From the NCBI RefSeq assembly GCF_004011695.2, contig NC_082413.1, positions 1,223,001 through 1,287,000 of the forward strand: 64,000 nucleotides of DNA, written 5' to 3'. The DNA is from Ascochyta rabiei. Its lineage: Eukaryota; Ascomycota; Dothideomycetes; Pleosporales; Didymellaceae. The translations under genes were made by a program, and so were the position numbers. Each line of letters begins with the position of its first letter. Within the stretch, counting starts at the first letter, position 1. Below the pieces are notes generated by a model that saw only the letters and a list, made by a program, of their open reading frames with translations, had not been told where the DNA came from and did not search any database. Below are positions 1 through 12,646 of this stretch, in pieces.

Positions 1-1801
1 CATCACTTGTGCGAGCACTGACCCTTCATGTTGACGGTGGTGATGTGTGATGAGACAGACGGGTTTGGAGGTTGATGTGGAGGGGTGAAGAACGCAATTG
101 AATCTTCAACAACAAGGCCAGATGAACGAGAGACAATCAGTATGGGGTGCAAGCAGAAGACCACAAGATATGGCGTGCAAGAGTAGGGGCGGTGAAGGTC
201 AAGGAGCGCACCTGGTGAGGACAGCTGGACCTTATGAACTCTGGCCATCCCTAGCATGTGGTCCATGCCAAGAAGGGGTCCATTAATTCCCCTTTCTTCA
301 CCAACCAAGGCGTCTCCCTCGGCCACCACCCTCGTGTCTGTCGCTTAACGTCGTCCGATCAGCATCGTCGTTGCGGAAGTTAGGGTGACATCGCAGCAGC
401 AAGGCAAGGCAGGACCACTGGCTGCAACCCCGGCAATCCTTCACATCACGCCAGAGTCTCGCAAGATCTTGCAGGGCAGGTGCGAGCAGTGCATCCGTCC
501 GATCACTCCCTCTGCGACCCGACACACCGCCTTGCGCAAGATCCCCTGAGATGCTGTCCACGTGCAGCTCCATGCCGAAATTAGACGCGTTCGAGATCAA
601 CTCGTTAGGTCACGAAGCGGAGAGTACCCGAGAAGCCGCCCTGGCCAGCGGCATGTGGCTGTGCCTTGCTTGCTTGCCTCTTCTGGCGAAAGTGCAATGC
701 GCACCTCTAGAAAGCCACACATGATCTACCCCCTACGGCCGCTGTCAAAGTACATGTGATCGGTCTTGGACAGCAGAATAGAAACTTTGCGACGCCTCAG
801 AACGCCGTGTTCCCACGGTGCTCCCGGTCAGCCCCTCACGAGGTCCTCGCGATGTTTGAAGCGCACGACCGACGAGCGTCGTATTTGCGTGGCAACTGAC
901 TAAGTCCATCCCGACTCGCGATGCGCTTACACAGCCTTACAAGCGCTAGATGGTGTATTTTGAGCAACAAAGCTCGTATACCGATGCACCTAGCGATCTT
1001 GACTGAGACTTCGTGTTCAATATTCGTCAACAAGGGCGGTAGTGAACATGTAGCATCGACATCTGACAAGCAAATCGTTTGTTGCCCTCATGGAGTTTTT
1101 CTGTCTATGTTTTCGCAGACGATCTATCTCTTCGCGAAACACACCATGAACGCCTTGCGGCTCTGGCAGACTGGAAGTGCCCTGTCAAACGTTTCAGCTT
1201 CAACGGCCGGGTATTTCATTATACGCTACAGCCGTCCGGTGGAGCCGCACTGCCTATACTGGCAACCTCATCAGACTGTGGGATGCTGAACGCTAACGCA
1301 TTGTGAATAGCATCCACATACGCTTATTCCCGAAGGTGAATATCCTCACGTATTTCGCAAGTTCGTGAAAGGTCCCTGAGCGGTTGCAGCAGTCGGTTTG
1401 ATAGGAGCGTTTTATGCCATTTTGTGCAGCATGAAGATTGCCGTTGTTCGAGAGAGATCTACTATCAACCGCCGGGAGTACGAGAAGTGTGTGCCGCGGA
1501 GTGTGAACTTCATATTTCCTCTCACGGCAAGTATGGCAAAAGCCATAGAAAACTGGCCGCAGTTACTCCGTCTTCCAACCGGCCACCACTTCCGTCCATT
1601 GTCGAGTCTTATGCCATCAGCCAGCTTCGTACGATATCTCAACCAGAGCATTGCTCCATGATATGCTCTTCAAAGCGTTGTGGATCCAGTACGAGTTCGC
1701 CCTCGAACCCTCCCTTTCTTCCCAGTCAGTCCCGAGAAATTCTTTTCGCCACTCTCCGGTGGTTACACAAAACCCTTCAAGGTCTTGCTTCGGCCCCTTT
1801 T
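1..1801. other. No supported gene
   Basis: Several short open frames overlap here on both strands. None shows a recognisable domain, and none could be extended through convincing splice sites into a conserved protein. It lies downstream of the minus-strand 2H phosphoesterase gene, so part of it is presumably that gene's 3' region. I see no repeat or RNA gene in it. Confidence 0.5.
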
Positions 1802-2542
1802 TCAAGGACCCTTGAATTTGTACTCATTGGCGAATATCCAGTTACCCTTCTCATATCGCCACAGGTCGAGACCAATCGCCTGCCCTTCTCTGACGTTTTG
1901 GAGTATCTCTTTTTCAGCAGCTTGGAATGCTTCATCGACCTTTCTCTCCTCGTTGACCTTGTTCATAACTGTCCAGTGCGGACGCCATCCTCCTTGATCC
2001 TGCTCGCTCAAGTGGGGCATCCATTGCGATCTTAGATCTTCGTGTACCTGCTTCATCCTGTTGTATCCTTTTCCGACATTGATACCGACGCCAAGGCGCA
2101 TTCGAAACGGCTTTCCAGTCGAGACGAGGAACGGTTTTGTGTTGGCAGATAGCTGCGACAGTCCGCTCTCAATGGCCGCGAATCGAGAGTCGGGAAGCGC
2201 ATGGAACAATGTCAGATGAGCAGGAGTTCGATTGAGTCTCTTTGGAAAGTACTGCTCGCGCATCGAGTTCATTGGCTTTGCCAATGAGTCCGTCAACTTG
2301 AGTGTGAGTACATAGACAAGCTCTTCTTCGGACCCAGTGTTCGGCTTGTGCTCGTCACGGGTAACATGTTCGAACTTCTGCTGCCCTCGTCCATGGCCTT
2401 GCGGACTCCGTCGACGTGGACTTCTCGGCCTCTGGGCATGGCTGTTGGAAATAGGCTTCGCCTGAGACCCAGCATCAATGCGTTGTTGTGGAGGCTGTCG
2501 TGGTGGCCCTCTTGAGCCACCGGCTGCTTCGGCATAGTTCAT
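1802..2542 (-). CDS. 2H phosphoesterase / 2'-5' RNA ligase-like protein
   Basis: Predicted 246-residue single-exon protein of the 2H phosphoesterase superfamily, which acts on 2'-5' or cyclic phosphodiester bonds in RNA or nucleotides. Two His-x-Thr motifs are visible: HLTLFH (His109/Thr111) and HWTVMN (His189/Thr191), about 80 residues apart as expected for the two-lobed fold. The N-terminal 65 residues are low-complexity, rich in Pro, Arg and Gln. I start at the ATG at 2542 (MNYAEAAGG), because the open frame upstream reads unlikely leader sequence, although an upstream ATG exists at 2611. The substrate cannot be told from sequence. It could be a fungal LigT-like protein or a poorly studied RNA-end enzyme. 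Family assignment is firm; function is inferred. Confidence 0.78.
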   Translation of the reverse strand: MNYAEAAGGSRGPPRQPPQQRIDAGSQAKPISNSHAQRPRSPRRRSPQGHGRGQQKFEHVTRDEHKPNTGSEEELVYVLTLKLTDSLAKPMNSMREQYFPKRLNRTPAHLTLFHALPDSRFAAIESGLSQLSANTKPFLVSTGKPFRMRLGVGINVGKGYNRMKQVHEDLRSQWMPHLSEQDQGGWRPHWTVMNKVNEERKVDEAFQAAEKEILQNVREGQAIGLDLWRYEKGNWIFANEYKFKGP

Positions 2543-3011
2543 AATTCCGGATTTGCGTACCGTGAGAAGAAGGAGACGCCGCGTTTGTTGCGTAAGCAGA
2601 GGAAGTACCATTGGTTTTGTCGAAGTGCCGCTGTTCTGGGTGTGTTCCTGACTATATGACAGAAGTTCGAGATCGATACGTCACCGACGGGCGCTAACGG
2701 TGGCCACGCCAGATGAGGATCAAAGCATCGCGATCCGCGATGCGAGCGGACGATCGAGTTGTAGGTACGAATTGATAGAAGGTACACCCTCAGGCCGAGA
2801 ACATTAACACTAGACCATTCTGAAGTTCACTCTCACCGTGTACCTACGTACTCTGTAGTGCCAGGGCTGGCCATGCACCTTGATCACACCCGTCAATGGA
2901 GCACAATGAAGCCAACCTCGGAGAGTCAACGTACGGATATCAATCAGCAAAATTCGTCACTCAATTGCCTGTCCCTCTACCGCGACTCTCCCATTTTCAA
3001 TCGCCCCCCTC
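2543..3011. other. Intergenic, likely promoter of the 2H phosphoesterase gene
   Basis: Gap between two minus-strand genes: upstream of the 2H phosphoesterase start and downstream of the SnoaL-like gene stop. I see no further gene or repeat. Confidence 0.5.
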
Positions 3012-3401
3012 TCATATCAGTGTCTGCTGGTGACTTGCCATCTTCCACTCGTGCCCCTCCAAGACCCAAGCGCTCGAGCAAATGGCGTTGAAGGATTCAT
3101 TCACACGCGTAGCCGCGACACGGTAGTAGATCATAGCACTGTCTTTGCCGAGCGGAACAACTTCGTCGTGGCTGAGAGAATAATCGCTCCATGGGTTGAA
3201 CTCAGGGCTTTGGAGCATCTCGTGGACGGTTGGTGAAGAAACGGCGGTGAGAATATAATTGCCAGGAAATATCATGACGGGGTTGGTGGAGAGCAAAGGA
3301 AGTAGATCCTTGCCGGAACTGCACAGTGCAGCCCAGGCGCGGTGCTCAAGGCTACAGACTGCCGCAGTGAGCGAAGGGTTGGTAAGTGTTGGAGCTGCCA
3401 T
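3012..3401 (-). CDS. SnoaL-like / NTF2-fold small protein
   Basis: Predicted 129-residue intronless protein starting MAAPTLTNPS at 3401. The pattern fits the SnoaL-like/DUF4440 NTF2 fold: an N-terminal helix (LEHRAWAAL), a small-residue loop with MIFPGNYIL, a central HEMLQSPEFNPWSDY stretch, then strands ending in AWVLEGHEWKMASHQQT. The 'W-x-M-x-x-H-Q-Q-T' end is characteristic of this group of stand-alone fungal and bacterial proteins. Such proteins bind or isomerise small ligands, but no catalytic residue is diagnostic here. The open frame extends 44 codons upstream without recognisable content, so I use the internal ATG. It shares the divergent 1.3-kb intergenic region with the polyubiquitin gene. 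Confidence 0.66.
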   Translation of the reverse strand: MAAPTLTNPSLTAAVCSLEHRAWAALCSSGKDLLPLLSTNPVMIFPGNYILTAVSSPTVHEMLQSPEFNPWSDYSLSHDEVVPLGKDSAMIYYRVAATRVNESFNAICSSAWVLEGHEWKMASHQQTLI

Positions 3402-4414
3402 TTCGGAGTGTTGTTGCAGCTGGGTGATTGAGCGGTAGACGTGGATTGCGTGTACTACGTGATTAAGGGGAGTAATGGCGATACTGTTGTGATGGCACTG
3501 CGTACATAAAGCCAAGGTGAACACTAGCCACACGCGGGGAGGAGTGACGACATTGGGCTTCGCATCTTCTCAAGCTCGGTTCGAATCGGGCAATGTCCCT
3601 CAGTTCGACAGCTCTGCACCATCATCCATGTGCGTGCCGCTCAGGTGACTTCCCAAAGGTCTTGGATGAGCCCAGTAGACTAAGGCCGCCATGTGCGTTC
3701 GGTCGTTTGTAACTCACCAAAGCTTTGTGCCAGTGGGGTCCAGAATGTAAAACCAGCCATTGTATTGCAAATGTGGGACATGCGCGATGTGGGAAAGACA
3801 GAGGTGAGAGACAGTTGGCGTAGCATACCAAAGTTACGAGGATCAATCATCAGCTGTCTTGCTAAGCATTGTGTCGAGATTGCTACGCGCTGTTGGAAAA
3901 CCAGTCGCAAAGTCTTGGCCCAAGATTGAGCGATATTCGCCACTACGGAGGTATGCATGGCTGTGATGGAGCGCAAATGGGCGGCACCCAACTGAGTTGG
4001 TGCACCAAGCCCGTGCATTGTCTCATACGTCAGTAATGCGCCGCAACCAGGATACCTTATCACGCAAGGCCCGGATCTTTGACAAGTACCTACTCAACAC
4101 GATAGTTGCTGCATTGACGAAGCTGCGGTGAGCTCAAGATGCTGACATGATTTGCGCTGCAGAGTGAATCTTCTCGGCTTGTGAGTACCGGACGTACCGG
4201 ACTGGAGGCAATGTTGCCTTGTTTGATCGATAAGGAAGCTTCGCGTCACATGGGGCCAGACGCGCCATATGGGGCGATAACGGAAGCGGGGAAAGCTGCT
4301 GCGAACAGGCCAACGAGCTCCAGGTGGCACAACGACGGCAACTGCTTCACCGCATAAGACAGCAGTGGAAGAGCACTCCAGCTCATTGTGACTTCTGAAG
4401 CTGACAAAGAGCAA

Positions 4415-4446
4415 ACAGCAAAACAGCAAAACAGCAAAACAGCAAA
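4415..4446. repeat. Octamer tandem repeat upstream of polyubiquitin
   Basis: Four perfect copies of ACAGCAAA lie about 260 bp upstream of the polyubiquitin ATG. A regulatory role is possible but not shown by the sequence. Confidence 0.85.
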
Positions 4447-4578
4447 GTGAGTGAGTGCTTACGGTCGAAGCTGCCCGAACGTTCCGACATCCTGATCTCA
4501 TTGGTGCAGGGGCCACCTTGGGTTAGCGTCATTGCCATCACTGTCACAGCCTCAGCTTGCCGCCTGCGCCTGCCTCCC

Positions 4579-4586
4579 ATATAAGA
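4579..4586 (+). promoter_or_regulatory. TATA-like element of the polyubiquitin promoter
   Basis: The sequence CATATAAG lies about 120 bp before the ATG, followed by a C-rich, pyrimidine-rich stretch (CTCGCTCTCTCC) typical of highly expressed fungal promoters. Position and composition support a core promoter; no start site can be read directly. Confidence 0.5.
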
Positions 4587-4704
4587 CCAAGCCCGCCCCG
4601 CCTCCTCGCTCTCTCCTACATCCCACTCCAACACTTAACCTACGACTCACGCATACGCTGCAAACCACATACACACCGCAACAGCACACCAAACAACTAC
4701 AGTC

Positions 4705-5736
<1,032 letters not shown>

Positions 5737-6269
5737 GCGCTTTGGGCCGATGATGGTTTCTGGCGAGGCGTTCACCCGGGATGACTCTGGCCTACGAGCT
5801 GGGGTCTTGGTTTATTCATAGTTCACACGGCCGTACACTACGTACAATGGCCCCCATCAATGCAAGCAGCATGCCCACGGGCTGAGAGTTTACTCTCAAA
5901 GATGTTCAGTCTCCATTCCACAGTTTGGAACGATGTGATAATAGGTGTCCATTAAACTCACGTCCCTCACCTGGCTTTGTCCTGCTTCCGGTCAAGCTAA
6001 CATTGAAGTCGTCCTTATCCACATCACCATTCATTCGTTATCATGATGCTTCATACAAATGCTACACCGGCAACTTCCGTGCCCCACATGGTGACGCGAC
6101 TGCACACGGATTTAAGGACGCTCGGCTTTAAGCATCACAGCTTCCAAAGCCCTATTAATGTTCTTGCTCCACAATCAAAGAGCTTGTCAGAGGTTCTACC
6201 CTTATTTTGTATTACGAACATACTCAAGACAGGATTCCAGCGAAATCAACAGCACATACCAACGCTACC
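5737..6269. other. Intergenic between polyubiquitin and aldo-keto reductase
   Basis: Contains the 3' region of polyubiquitin and the promoter of the downstream gene. No gene-like frame with a domain is visible. Confidence 0.5.
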
Positions 6270-7528
6270 ATGGCTGAACAACAGAAGATGCAATACGTCA
6301 AGTAGGTTGTCCCTCCACAACAACAACAACAGCAATTGAAGCAAAACGACTGACTTCAGGAAAGCCTGGGCAAGTCCGGCCTGAAGGTTTCCAAGGTCAT
6401 ATTGGGTGCTATGTCATTCGGTTCAGACAAGTGGCAACCGTGGGTGTTGAATGAGGACGCCGCCTTGCCCATCCTCGAGCACGCCTACAAGAACGGCATC
6501 AACACATGGGACACGGTACAGCCAGTTGACACCATGTCCGATGAGTCCAACTGACAGCTCCTCCAGGCAGACACCTACTCCCACGGCATTTCCGAGAAGA
6601 TCATCGCCAAAGCTCTTAAGCAATACAACATCCCACGCAACAAGATCGTTCTTCTCTCTAAATGCTATTTCGGCGTCGACGAAGAGGATCCCTCCCTTGG
6701 TATTGCATCTGTCTCCATCAACGATGGCGAGATGGTAAATCAGGTCGGTCTGAGCCGCAAGCACATCTTCGATGCTGTCGAGAAGAGCGTTGAGCGTCTT
6801 GGCACCTACATCGACGTCCTGCAGATTCACCGTCTGGACCGCGACACACCAAGGGAGGAGATCATGAAGGCGCTCAACGACGTGGTAGAGAAGGGCTGGG
6901 TCAGGTACATTGGTGCCAGTTCCATGGCAGCGTGGGAATTTCAAACGCTGCAAAACATTGCAGAGAAGAACGGATGGCACAAGTTCATCAGGTAGGTTAC
7001 TGAAAGGCCCTATCTGGGGAGTCGCACAATACTGATGTTGCGTGCCTAGTATGCAGAACTACTACAACCTCATCTACCGTGAGGAGGAGAGAGAGATGGT
7101 AAGCGACTTCTCTCAGTGACAAGAGCACATACTGACACAGCTGTCAGATCCCATACTGCAAAGATACAGGTGTAGGCCTAATTCCCTGGTCGCCCATTGC
7201 CCGTGGTGCCCTCACGCGGCCCTGGTCTGACCGCTCCTCCAGCCGCGCGCAGACCGACAAGTTCCTTGAAAACCTTGTCCACAGACGCGAAGACAATATC
7301 GACCAGGAGATCATCAAGCGTTTGGAAGAAGTCGCGAAGAAGAACAATGTCAGCATGGCGTGCATTGCGACAGCTTGGTGTATCAAGAAGGGCGTTTGCC
7401 CCATTATTGGGCTGAATAGCAAGGAGAGGGTCGAGGAGACAGTGAAGAACGCGAACTATCAGCTCAGTGATGAGGATGCGAAGTACTTGGAGGAGAGGTA
7501 TGCGCCTAAGGAGAAGCAGGGTTTCTAG
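6270..7528 (+). CDS. Aldo-keto reductase, NADPH-dependent oxidoreductase
   Basis: Predicted 345 residues from five exons: 6270-6301, 6365-6515, 6567-6991, 7050-7098 and 7148-7528. The mature start reads MAEQQKMQYVNLGKSGLKVS, matching the usual opening of the AAD/versiconal-hemiacetal-reductase-like AKR branch. The catalytic tetrad is readable: Asp60 and Tyr65 in NTWDTADTYSHG, Lys93 in LLSKCYFG, His149 in LQIHRLDRD. NADPH-binding segments GLIPWSPIARG and IGLNSKERVEET are present near the C-terminus. It should reduce an aldehyde or ketone with NADPH in the cytosol; substrate unknown. No biosynthetic cluster surrounds it. The first intron must use the AG ending at 6364 rather than the one at 6359 to keep frame. 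Confidence 0.93.
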
Positions 7529-9902
7529 AAATGAGAGAGTTGGGGACGAAGGCCTCGATACTCTGTATCAATCGTCAGCAGTTGGCGCACGCCACCATAG
7601 CTGAATTACATGATGTGTTGTCAGTTCACTTTCACACCTCAGCATCACTTTGTGTTGCTTCCCAACATGCCTTCGCATGGGCATATACACCCAAAGATGC
7701 TCGCCTCTGTGTGGACTAATACACATTCTTTTGCATCTGCGTCAAAACGGAAATGGAGGGTGTTCGAACCACAGAAAGCATGTGACACAACTCCTCCATC
7801 CCAGTGCCACGAACTACCCCATCTGTTCATTCGCCGCTTGCGAGCTCCATGCACGTCCTACTCTACAACCCTGCGCCCATCTCCATCGCCAACCCCATCA
7901 AAACTGCCCCTATGCAGACACCTATTCACCTTCCCCATTCGTGTGTCGTAAAAAGCTCATCTTGGACACGCCAAGTATCACCGCATCGTACCGCATATCG
8001 CTCGCAGTGGCTATCCAGCCACTCAAGGCCGTTGCGGAAGCCTGTCTGTATGCAAGAGTGGCGCAATAGCGGTGCCAGGTTGCTGCAATCGTAATGCAGG
8101 GTGTGTTGTACAGCATCTCGATAGAGTCGTCGCCCCACTCACTCCAAGAGCTCCATTTGCAATTTGCAGCGCGGAAGTCCCACCTCGTTTCTCCTTGAAC
8201 GTGCATCACCTGCCTTCCACACGATACGATGCAGGGCGTGGTATTGTTCACTCCGCCAGAGCCGCACTGCACCCTTCCACACACCTACCGCAGAAACGCG
8301 ATCGCAATCGCGAACAGACCGCTTCTTCTGTCGTTGGTCCATGGCGACAGCTACTCAGTAAACCATCGGCAACTAAGCCTAAGCAGCTCACACAGCACCT
8401 TCCTCACTGTCTGGGTACGCTCTCTCCTGACGCGCGATACTTAGTGCAGCGAACAGGAAAACTAGGGGGGAGAAAAAAAAATTCATCAATGCAAGCCCGT
8501 TCCGTCTATCCATGGCATGGCAGACAGGATCCCCCCGCCAACGCATGCAGACCAGGATCAGTGAGGAAAGTGCTGGTAGACATGGCCAGTGTCTTAAACG
8601 CATTCATCATTTCCGAGGTGGATACAGTGCGTGAGTTAGCTACGGCTCGGCAAGGTCCTCGCAGATCGTGCGGCTCTTTCCTTTCTGCACCGCCGCACAC
8701 AACGCACGGCTTGTCGATCCACGGTTCTCGAGCTCCATCGTGTGCCTTGACCGGACGGAGGCGGGCAATGTCGGGTCGGCTAAGCAATGCGCACGTCGGG
8801 TGGAGAAGAGCATTGCTGCATTTGCGTTTCGAAGAGGAAAGGTGGAGAGTTGGGCGAGAAGAGCGGTGAAGCGCGGATACATTTCTCCGGCCTTCTTTTG
8901 CGCTTGTTGGTCATGCCATGGTGGCGGACGCGTGGGGCAGGGTTATTTTCAACTGTTTGACATTGGCAATTTGAGGGGCAGCTGCAGTTTGTGAATCATT
9001 AGTTGCATCGTAAGATTAGGGAATGAGGTTGTTCAAGTGTGAATGTGGACTGAGTCCTGTCATATATTTGGACTAGACTGAATGGACCATCTACAAGCCG
9101 TAACACATCTGCATTAGATGCCGCGCGCGTACACCCCCCCCCCAAACTGACCTAACAGGGCTCATTTCCCAGGCGCTTGAAGCGCAACCAGAGCCAGAGC
9201 CCGCTGAATCAATGGCGAGTTGCCGTGCAGGCCGATGCAAGTCGGGTTGAAATAAGTAGTTCTGTTGAGTCGTATTGCTCGCTTCCCATGCCGGAAGATT
9301 TGTTGATAGATACATGTGGTGATGGAAAGGAAAGGAAGACTCAATACTGTCTTTTGCGACAATACCAACCAATGAGGTAGGTCGTGAATGTAATGAAAGC
9401 CGACTCGCTCGCTATGCCATAGATAAAACAATCATGAGAAACAAATGAAGTGGTGGAAGGCCAATCGTACAACCAACAGCGTTAGATGTGCAACAGGCAG
9501 AATCCTCCACAGTATCGTGAACAGGATACTCAGGTGTACGGGATCCGTCCCGACCTGTCGAAGAACAAAGTTTTGTGGCCATCGTTTCGTGGTCCATCAT
9601 TTCAGCCGTAAACATGGCATCGTCAAAAAAGGTGGTTGTTGCTCGAGAGAGTGTTGAGCAGTTGGATCGCTAACATGGCGTCCTTGACGCCGGGGAATCG
9701 CAAAATGCAAACAGGCCGTTCATCGTTTTGGTGGTGTCGTCAACCATACATTGCAAACATCAGACACGTGAGTCGTTGATCGTAGGATGTCGTTGGAGTA
9801 AGCTGTGGGGTCTCGGTGATGAGGTCTCGTTAGAGATAGGCGGTGTAAGGATACGTAGCCTGGAGATTAAGGGTATGTTTGTCGAGATGGCGTAGCAGAA
9901 GT
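7529..9902. other. Gene-poor 2.4 kb between two genes
   Basis: Holds open frames up to 265 codons (8072-8869, plus) that have Arg/Ser/Cys-rich, domain-free translations and overlap equally long frames on the other strand, so I do not call them. The last part lies downstream of the minus-strand regulator gene. Nothing else is seen. Confidence 0.5.
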
Positions 9903-12287
9903 CTAGTTTGCGCGGATAACCAGCTTGGACAAGAACTTATTCGACAAGGAGTCAAAGTCCTCGCGATCGAACTTGCAGTCTGATCTCGAACGCAGGTAGG
10001 TGTCTACATGTCAAGTTAGTATCAGGCAAAGCAACCGAGTAGCGCATCCAACTTACCGTATTTGGTGACGTGGGCGCGGACATCAGTCATGGCATCGCAC
10101 ACGGCCGGGTTGCTGTTCAGCAAGTGGTGGTGCTTCCTGGTGTCCCACTCGGAGAACGAAGGGAGCTTCTGGGAGATTGCCGAGAATAGACCGACAATAA
10201 CACCGACGGGCGTGCCCTCCATGTCGGAGCAAAACTTGTTGACAGCAGACTGGTCGGGAACGCGGTAGCTGCAGTCAAACTGGATAAGCTCCCAGACGGC
10301 GAGGAGTATGGCTGCGAGCATAAAGATGGTGGGCCAGTTCTTCAGCTTGTCACCACTGTAGACGGACTGGTATAATGAAGAGAGCTCCTCAAGAACATCC
10401 TTCTGCAGCTCACGCCACATGTCGGCCAGGGCGCACTTGACCTGGAAGTTGATCATGACAGGTGCGATAGTGGTACCACAGAACTTGGACGATTGGTCCT
10501 CGACCTTACCAGGAGCCTCCTCGTCACCAAGGCCCTCCACCATGGTGACGTGAAGAGTCAGGTTGTAGGCGATGACGAGCTTGAGGGCCTTGCGAATAAC
10601 GGGCAGCTTCTCGCGCGTGTAGTAGCGGTAGGCAGTCTTCAGCAGCTCGGTGACGAAGTAAGTGCCCTCAAAGTACTCGTCGACAAAGTTCTCGAAGCCG
10701 CCGTCAATGTGGCGGTCGAGGTAGTCGGACAGCATCGCACGCGAGACACCTTCCATACCGGCAGAGAGCTTGGCGGTGTTGATCTCGAAGTGGGAGCCAC
10801 TGAGAGTCTCGTGCCAATCGACACCGAAGCACTTCTCATCACGAACGTACACCTCACGGGCCATGATGGGCAGGTAGTGACCATAGCCGTGGGTGACGTA
10901 GATGGGGCGCTCGTGGGGTGAGAAGCCCTTGATGTTACCGATGGAGAAGCCAAGGCTGACGTGACGCTCGTAGTCAGCCTTCCAGTCTTTCATGAAGAAA
11001 GCAATGTCCTTGATGTCGATGCGCGTGCACGGTACCTGCCAAAGACGTGCGTGGGATGGCTGGCAACCAGCGCATGGATCACCCTTGTCGCAGGTCTTCT
11101 TGAGGAACTTGCACCTTAGACAAGCGCGAAGCTTGCGGATCTCATGGGCTTGCTGGCGCTGATCTGGTCTGAGGGGACCGCGTCTTCGGCCAACGCGCTT
11201 TTCGCCGGTCGTGTCCTTCTTGGTGGTGTGAGCAGGTGTCTTCTTGACAATGGTCTTTGTCGGTTTCGCGCCGGCATTCACGGGGCCAGCAGGTGACTTC
11301 CTTCGACGAGCCGGTGGTGAGCTGACGGCCGAGGAGGTTGGGGAAGCTGAACTGCTGGCGGACTGCTTGATGACGACGGGCTCGATGCGTGTCATGGGCG
11401 GGCTGACGGACTGGTTGGGTGAGATGTAGTTGGTGTAGTCGTGGTCGAGCGGAAGGCCGTGTCCACGGCTGCAGTCGTCGGAGTGCGCATGTGAGTGCAC
11501 GAGCGACAGGTTGTTCTCCGATCCAGGCGAGTTGATTGGGAAGTTGATCTCCTCGAAGCTGCCCAGGGAGCCGGCCGAGCGTGGGAGGTCTGACTGGTTT
11601 GAGTTTGTCGAGTCCGAGGAGGTGCGAATGTGGAGGGACTGCGCAGGGTTGAAGACGATGGCGGACGAGTCGGAGAGGTCGTACGAGTGGCGGGGGTTGT
11701 GAGCGCCAACGTCGAGCCAGCCAGCGTCGCTGCTTGACAGTGAGCGAACCTCCATCCATTGCTCGCCTGGCGACCCGCTGCCGATGCTGGCTGTGGCCAT
11801 GTTCGAGGCGGTGAACTCGTGGGGGTTCATGTTGTGGAACTCGTGGGTGAAGTCGGTCATGCTGAAGGGGGCGTTCATGGGCGGCATGTCCATGGTGGTG
11901 GTGGTCATCATGTTGAAGGGCATGCTCATGGACGACATCATGTGGGCCGGGTTGATGGCGAAGTCGACGGGCGAGGTCTGCAGCTGGCCGCCAAAGGCAG
12001 CGTCGAAACTCGAAGTCATGTCCATTCCATTGGGCGTCATGTAGGGGTCCTGGGCAAAGCCGTCGGTGTTGATGTTCATCCAGGTGGCCAGCATTGGGTT
12101 CATGGGCTGCATGGCGGCAGGGAAGCCGAGGCCGGCGGTCTGGAGGGGAGCCATTGCGCTCGTCGCGGGCATGGCATTGTGCTGGGCACTTGTGGCGGCG
12201 ACCGACTGGATGCGTCGGTGCTGGTGCTGGTGGTGCGAGCTGTGATGCTGGTGTTGCTGAGGTGGTCGGTGCTGGTGCTGGTGTTGA

Positions 12288-12325
<38 letters not shown>

Positions 12326-12399
12326 TTGTTGCTGTTGTTGTTGTTGTTGCTGTTGTTGCTGTCGCTGTTGCTGTCGCTGTTGCTGTTGCTGTTGCTGTC

Positions 12400-12442
<43 letters not shown>

Positions 12443-12646
12443 TTGGTGCGCGTTGTGATGCTGGTGTTGCTGGGGTTGTTGATGCTGGTGCTGGTGCTGG
12501 TGCTGTGGCATTGCGCCGGGCGAAATGGGCAGCGGCCAGGTCTGATACTGCGTGTACGTCTGGCGGTTGGGATCAAAGGTCGCGTCAAAGGCAGCCTCGA
12601 CGCCGTACAGGGTGCCGTCAAAGTCCATGTGCTGGTGGTTCTCCAT
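9903..12646 (-). CDS. Zn2Cys6 transcription factor with long polyGln/His tract
   Basis: Predicted 896 residues from exons 10057-12646 and 9903-10003 (53-bp intron). Without the second exon the frame ends at an intronic stop. With it the C-terminus becomes KYDTYLRSRSDCKF and so on, ending VIRAN. A Gln/His-rich stretch spans about residues 48-148. A binuclear zinc cluster lies mid-protein: Cys509-x2-Cys512-x6-Cys519-x5-Cys525-x2-Cys528-x11-Cys540, preceded by a basic Lys/Arg-rich region and followed by a roughly 350-residue helical C-terminal domain. This indicates a nuclear DNA-binding regulator. The first ATG in frame is at 12646. Target genes cannot be inferred. Its very large flanking intergenic regions resemble those of developmental regulators, which is inference only. 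Confidence 0.85.
12285..12445 (-). repeat. CAG/CAA microsatellite encoding polyglutamine
   Basis: A run of mixed CAG and CAA codons with a few CGA/CGG-type interruptions encodes about 50 residues, nearly all Gln, at roughly residues 68-121 of the Zn2Cys6 regulator. His-Gln alternating stretches flank it on both sides. Such runs are length-variable between strains. Confidence 0.92.

Larger units (their letters stand above)
3402..4704. other. Divergent intergenic region, SnoaL-like gene / polyubiquitin
   Basis: Contains the polyubiquitin promoter on its right side, including an octamer repeat and a TATA-like element annotated separately. Short open frames in the left half (about 3620-4060) show no domain and are not called. 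Confidence 0.5.

Noticed and set aside
8072..8869. 265-codon plus-strand open frame
   Set aside because: No domain, biased composition, overlaps similar frames on the other strand, and no splice-linked extension.
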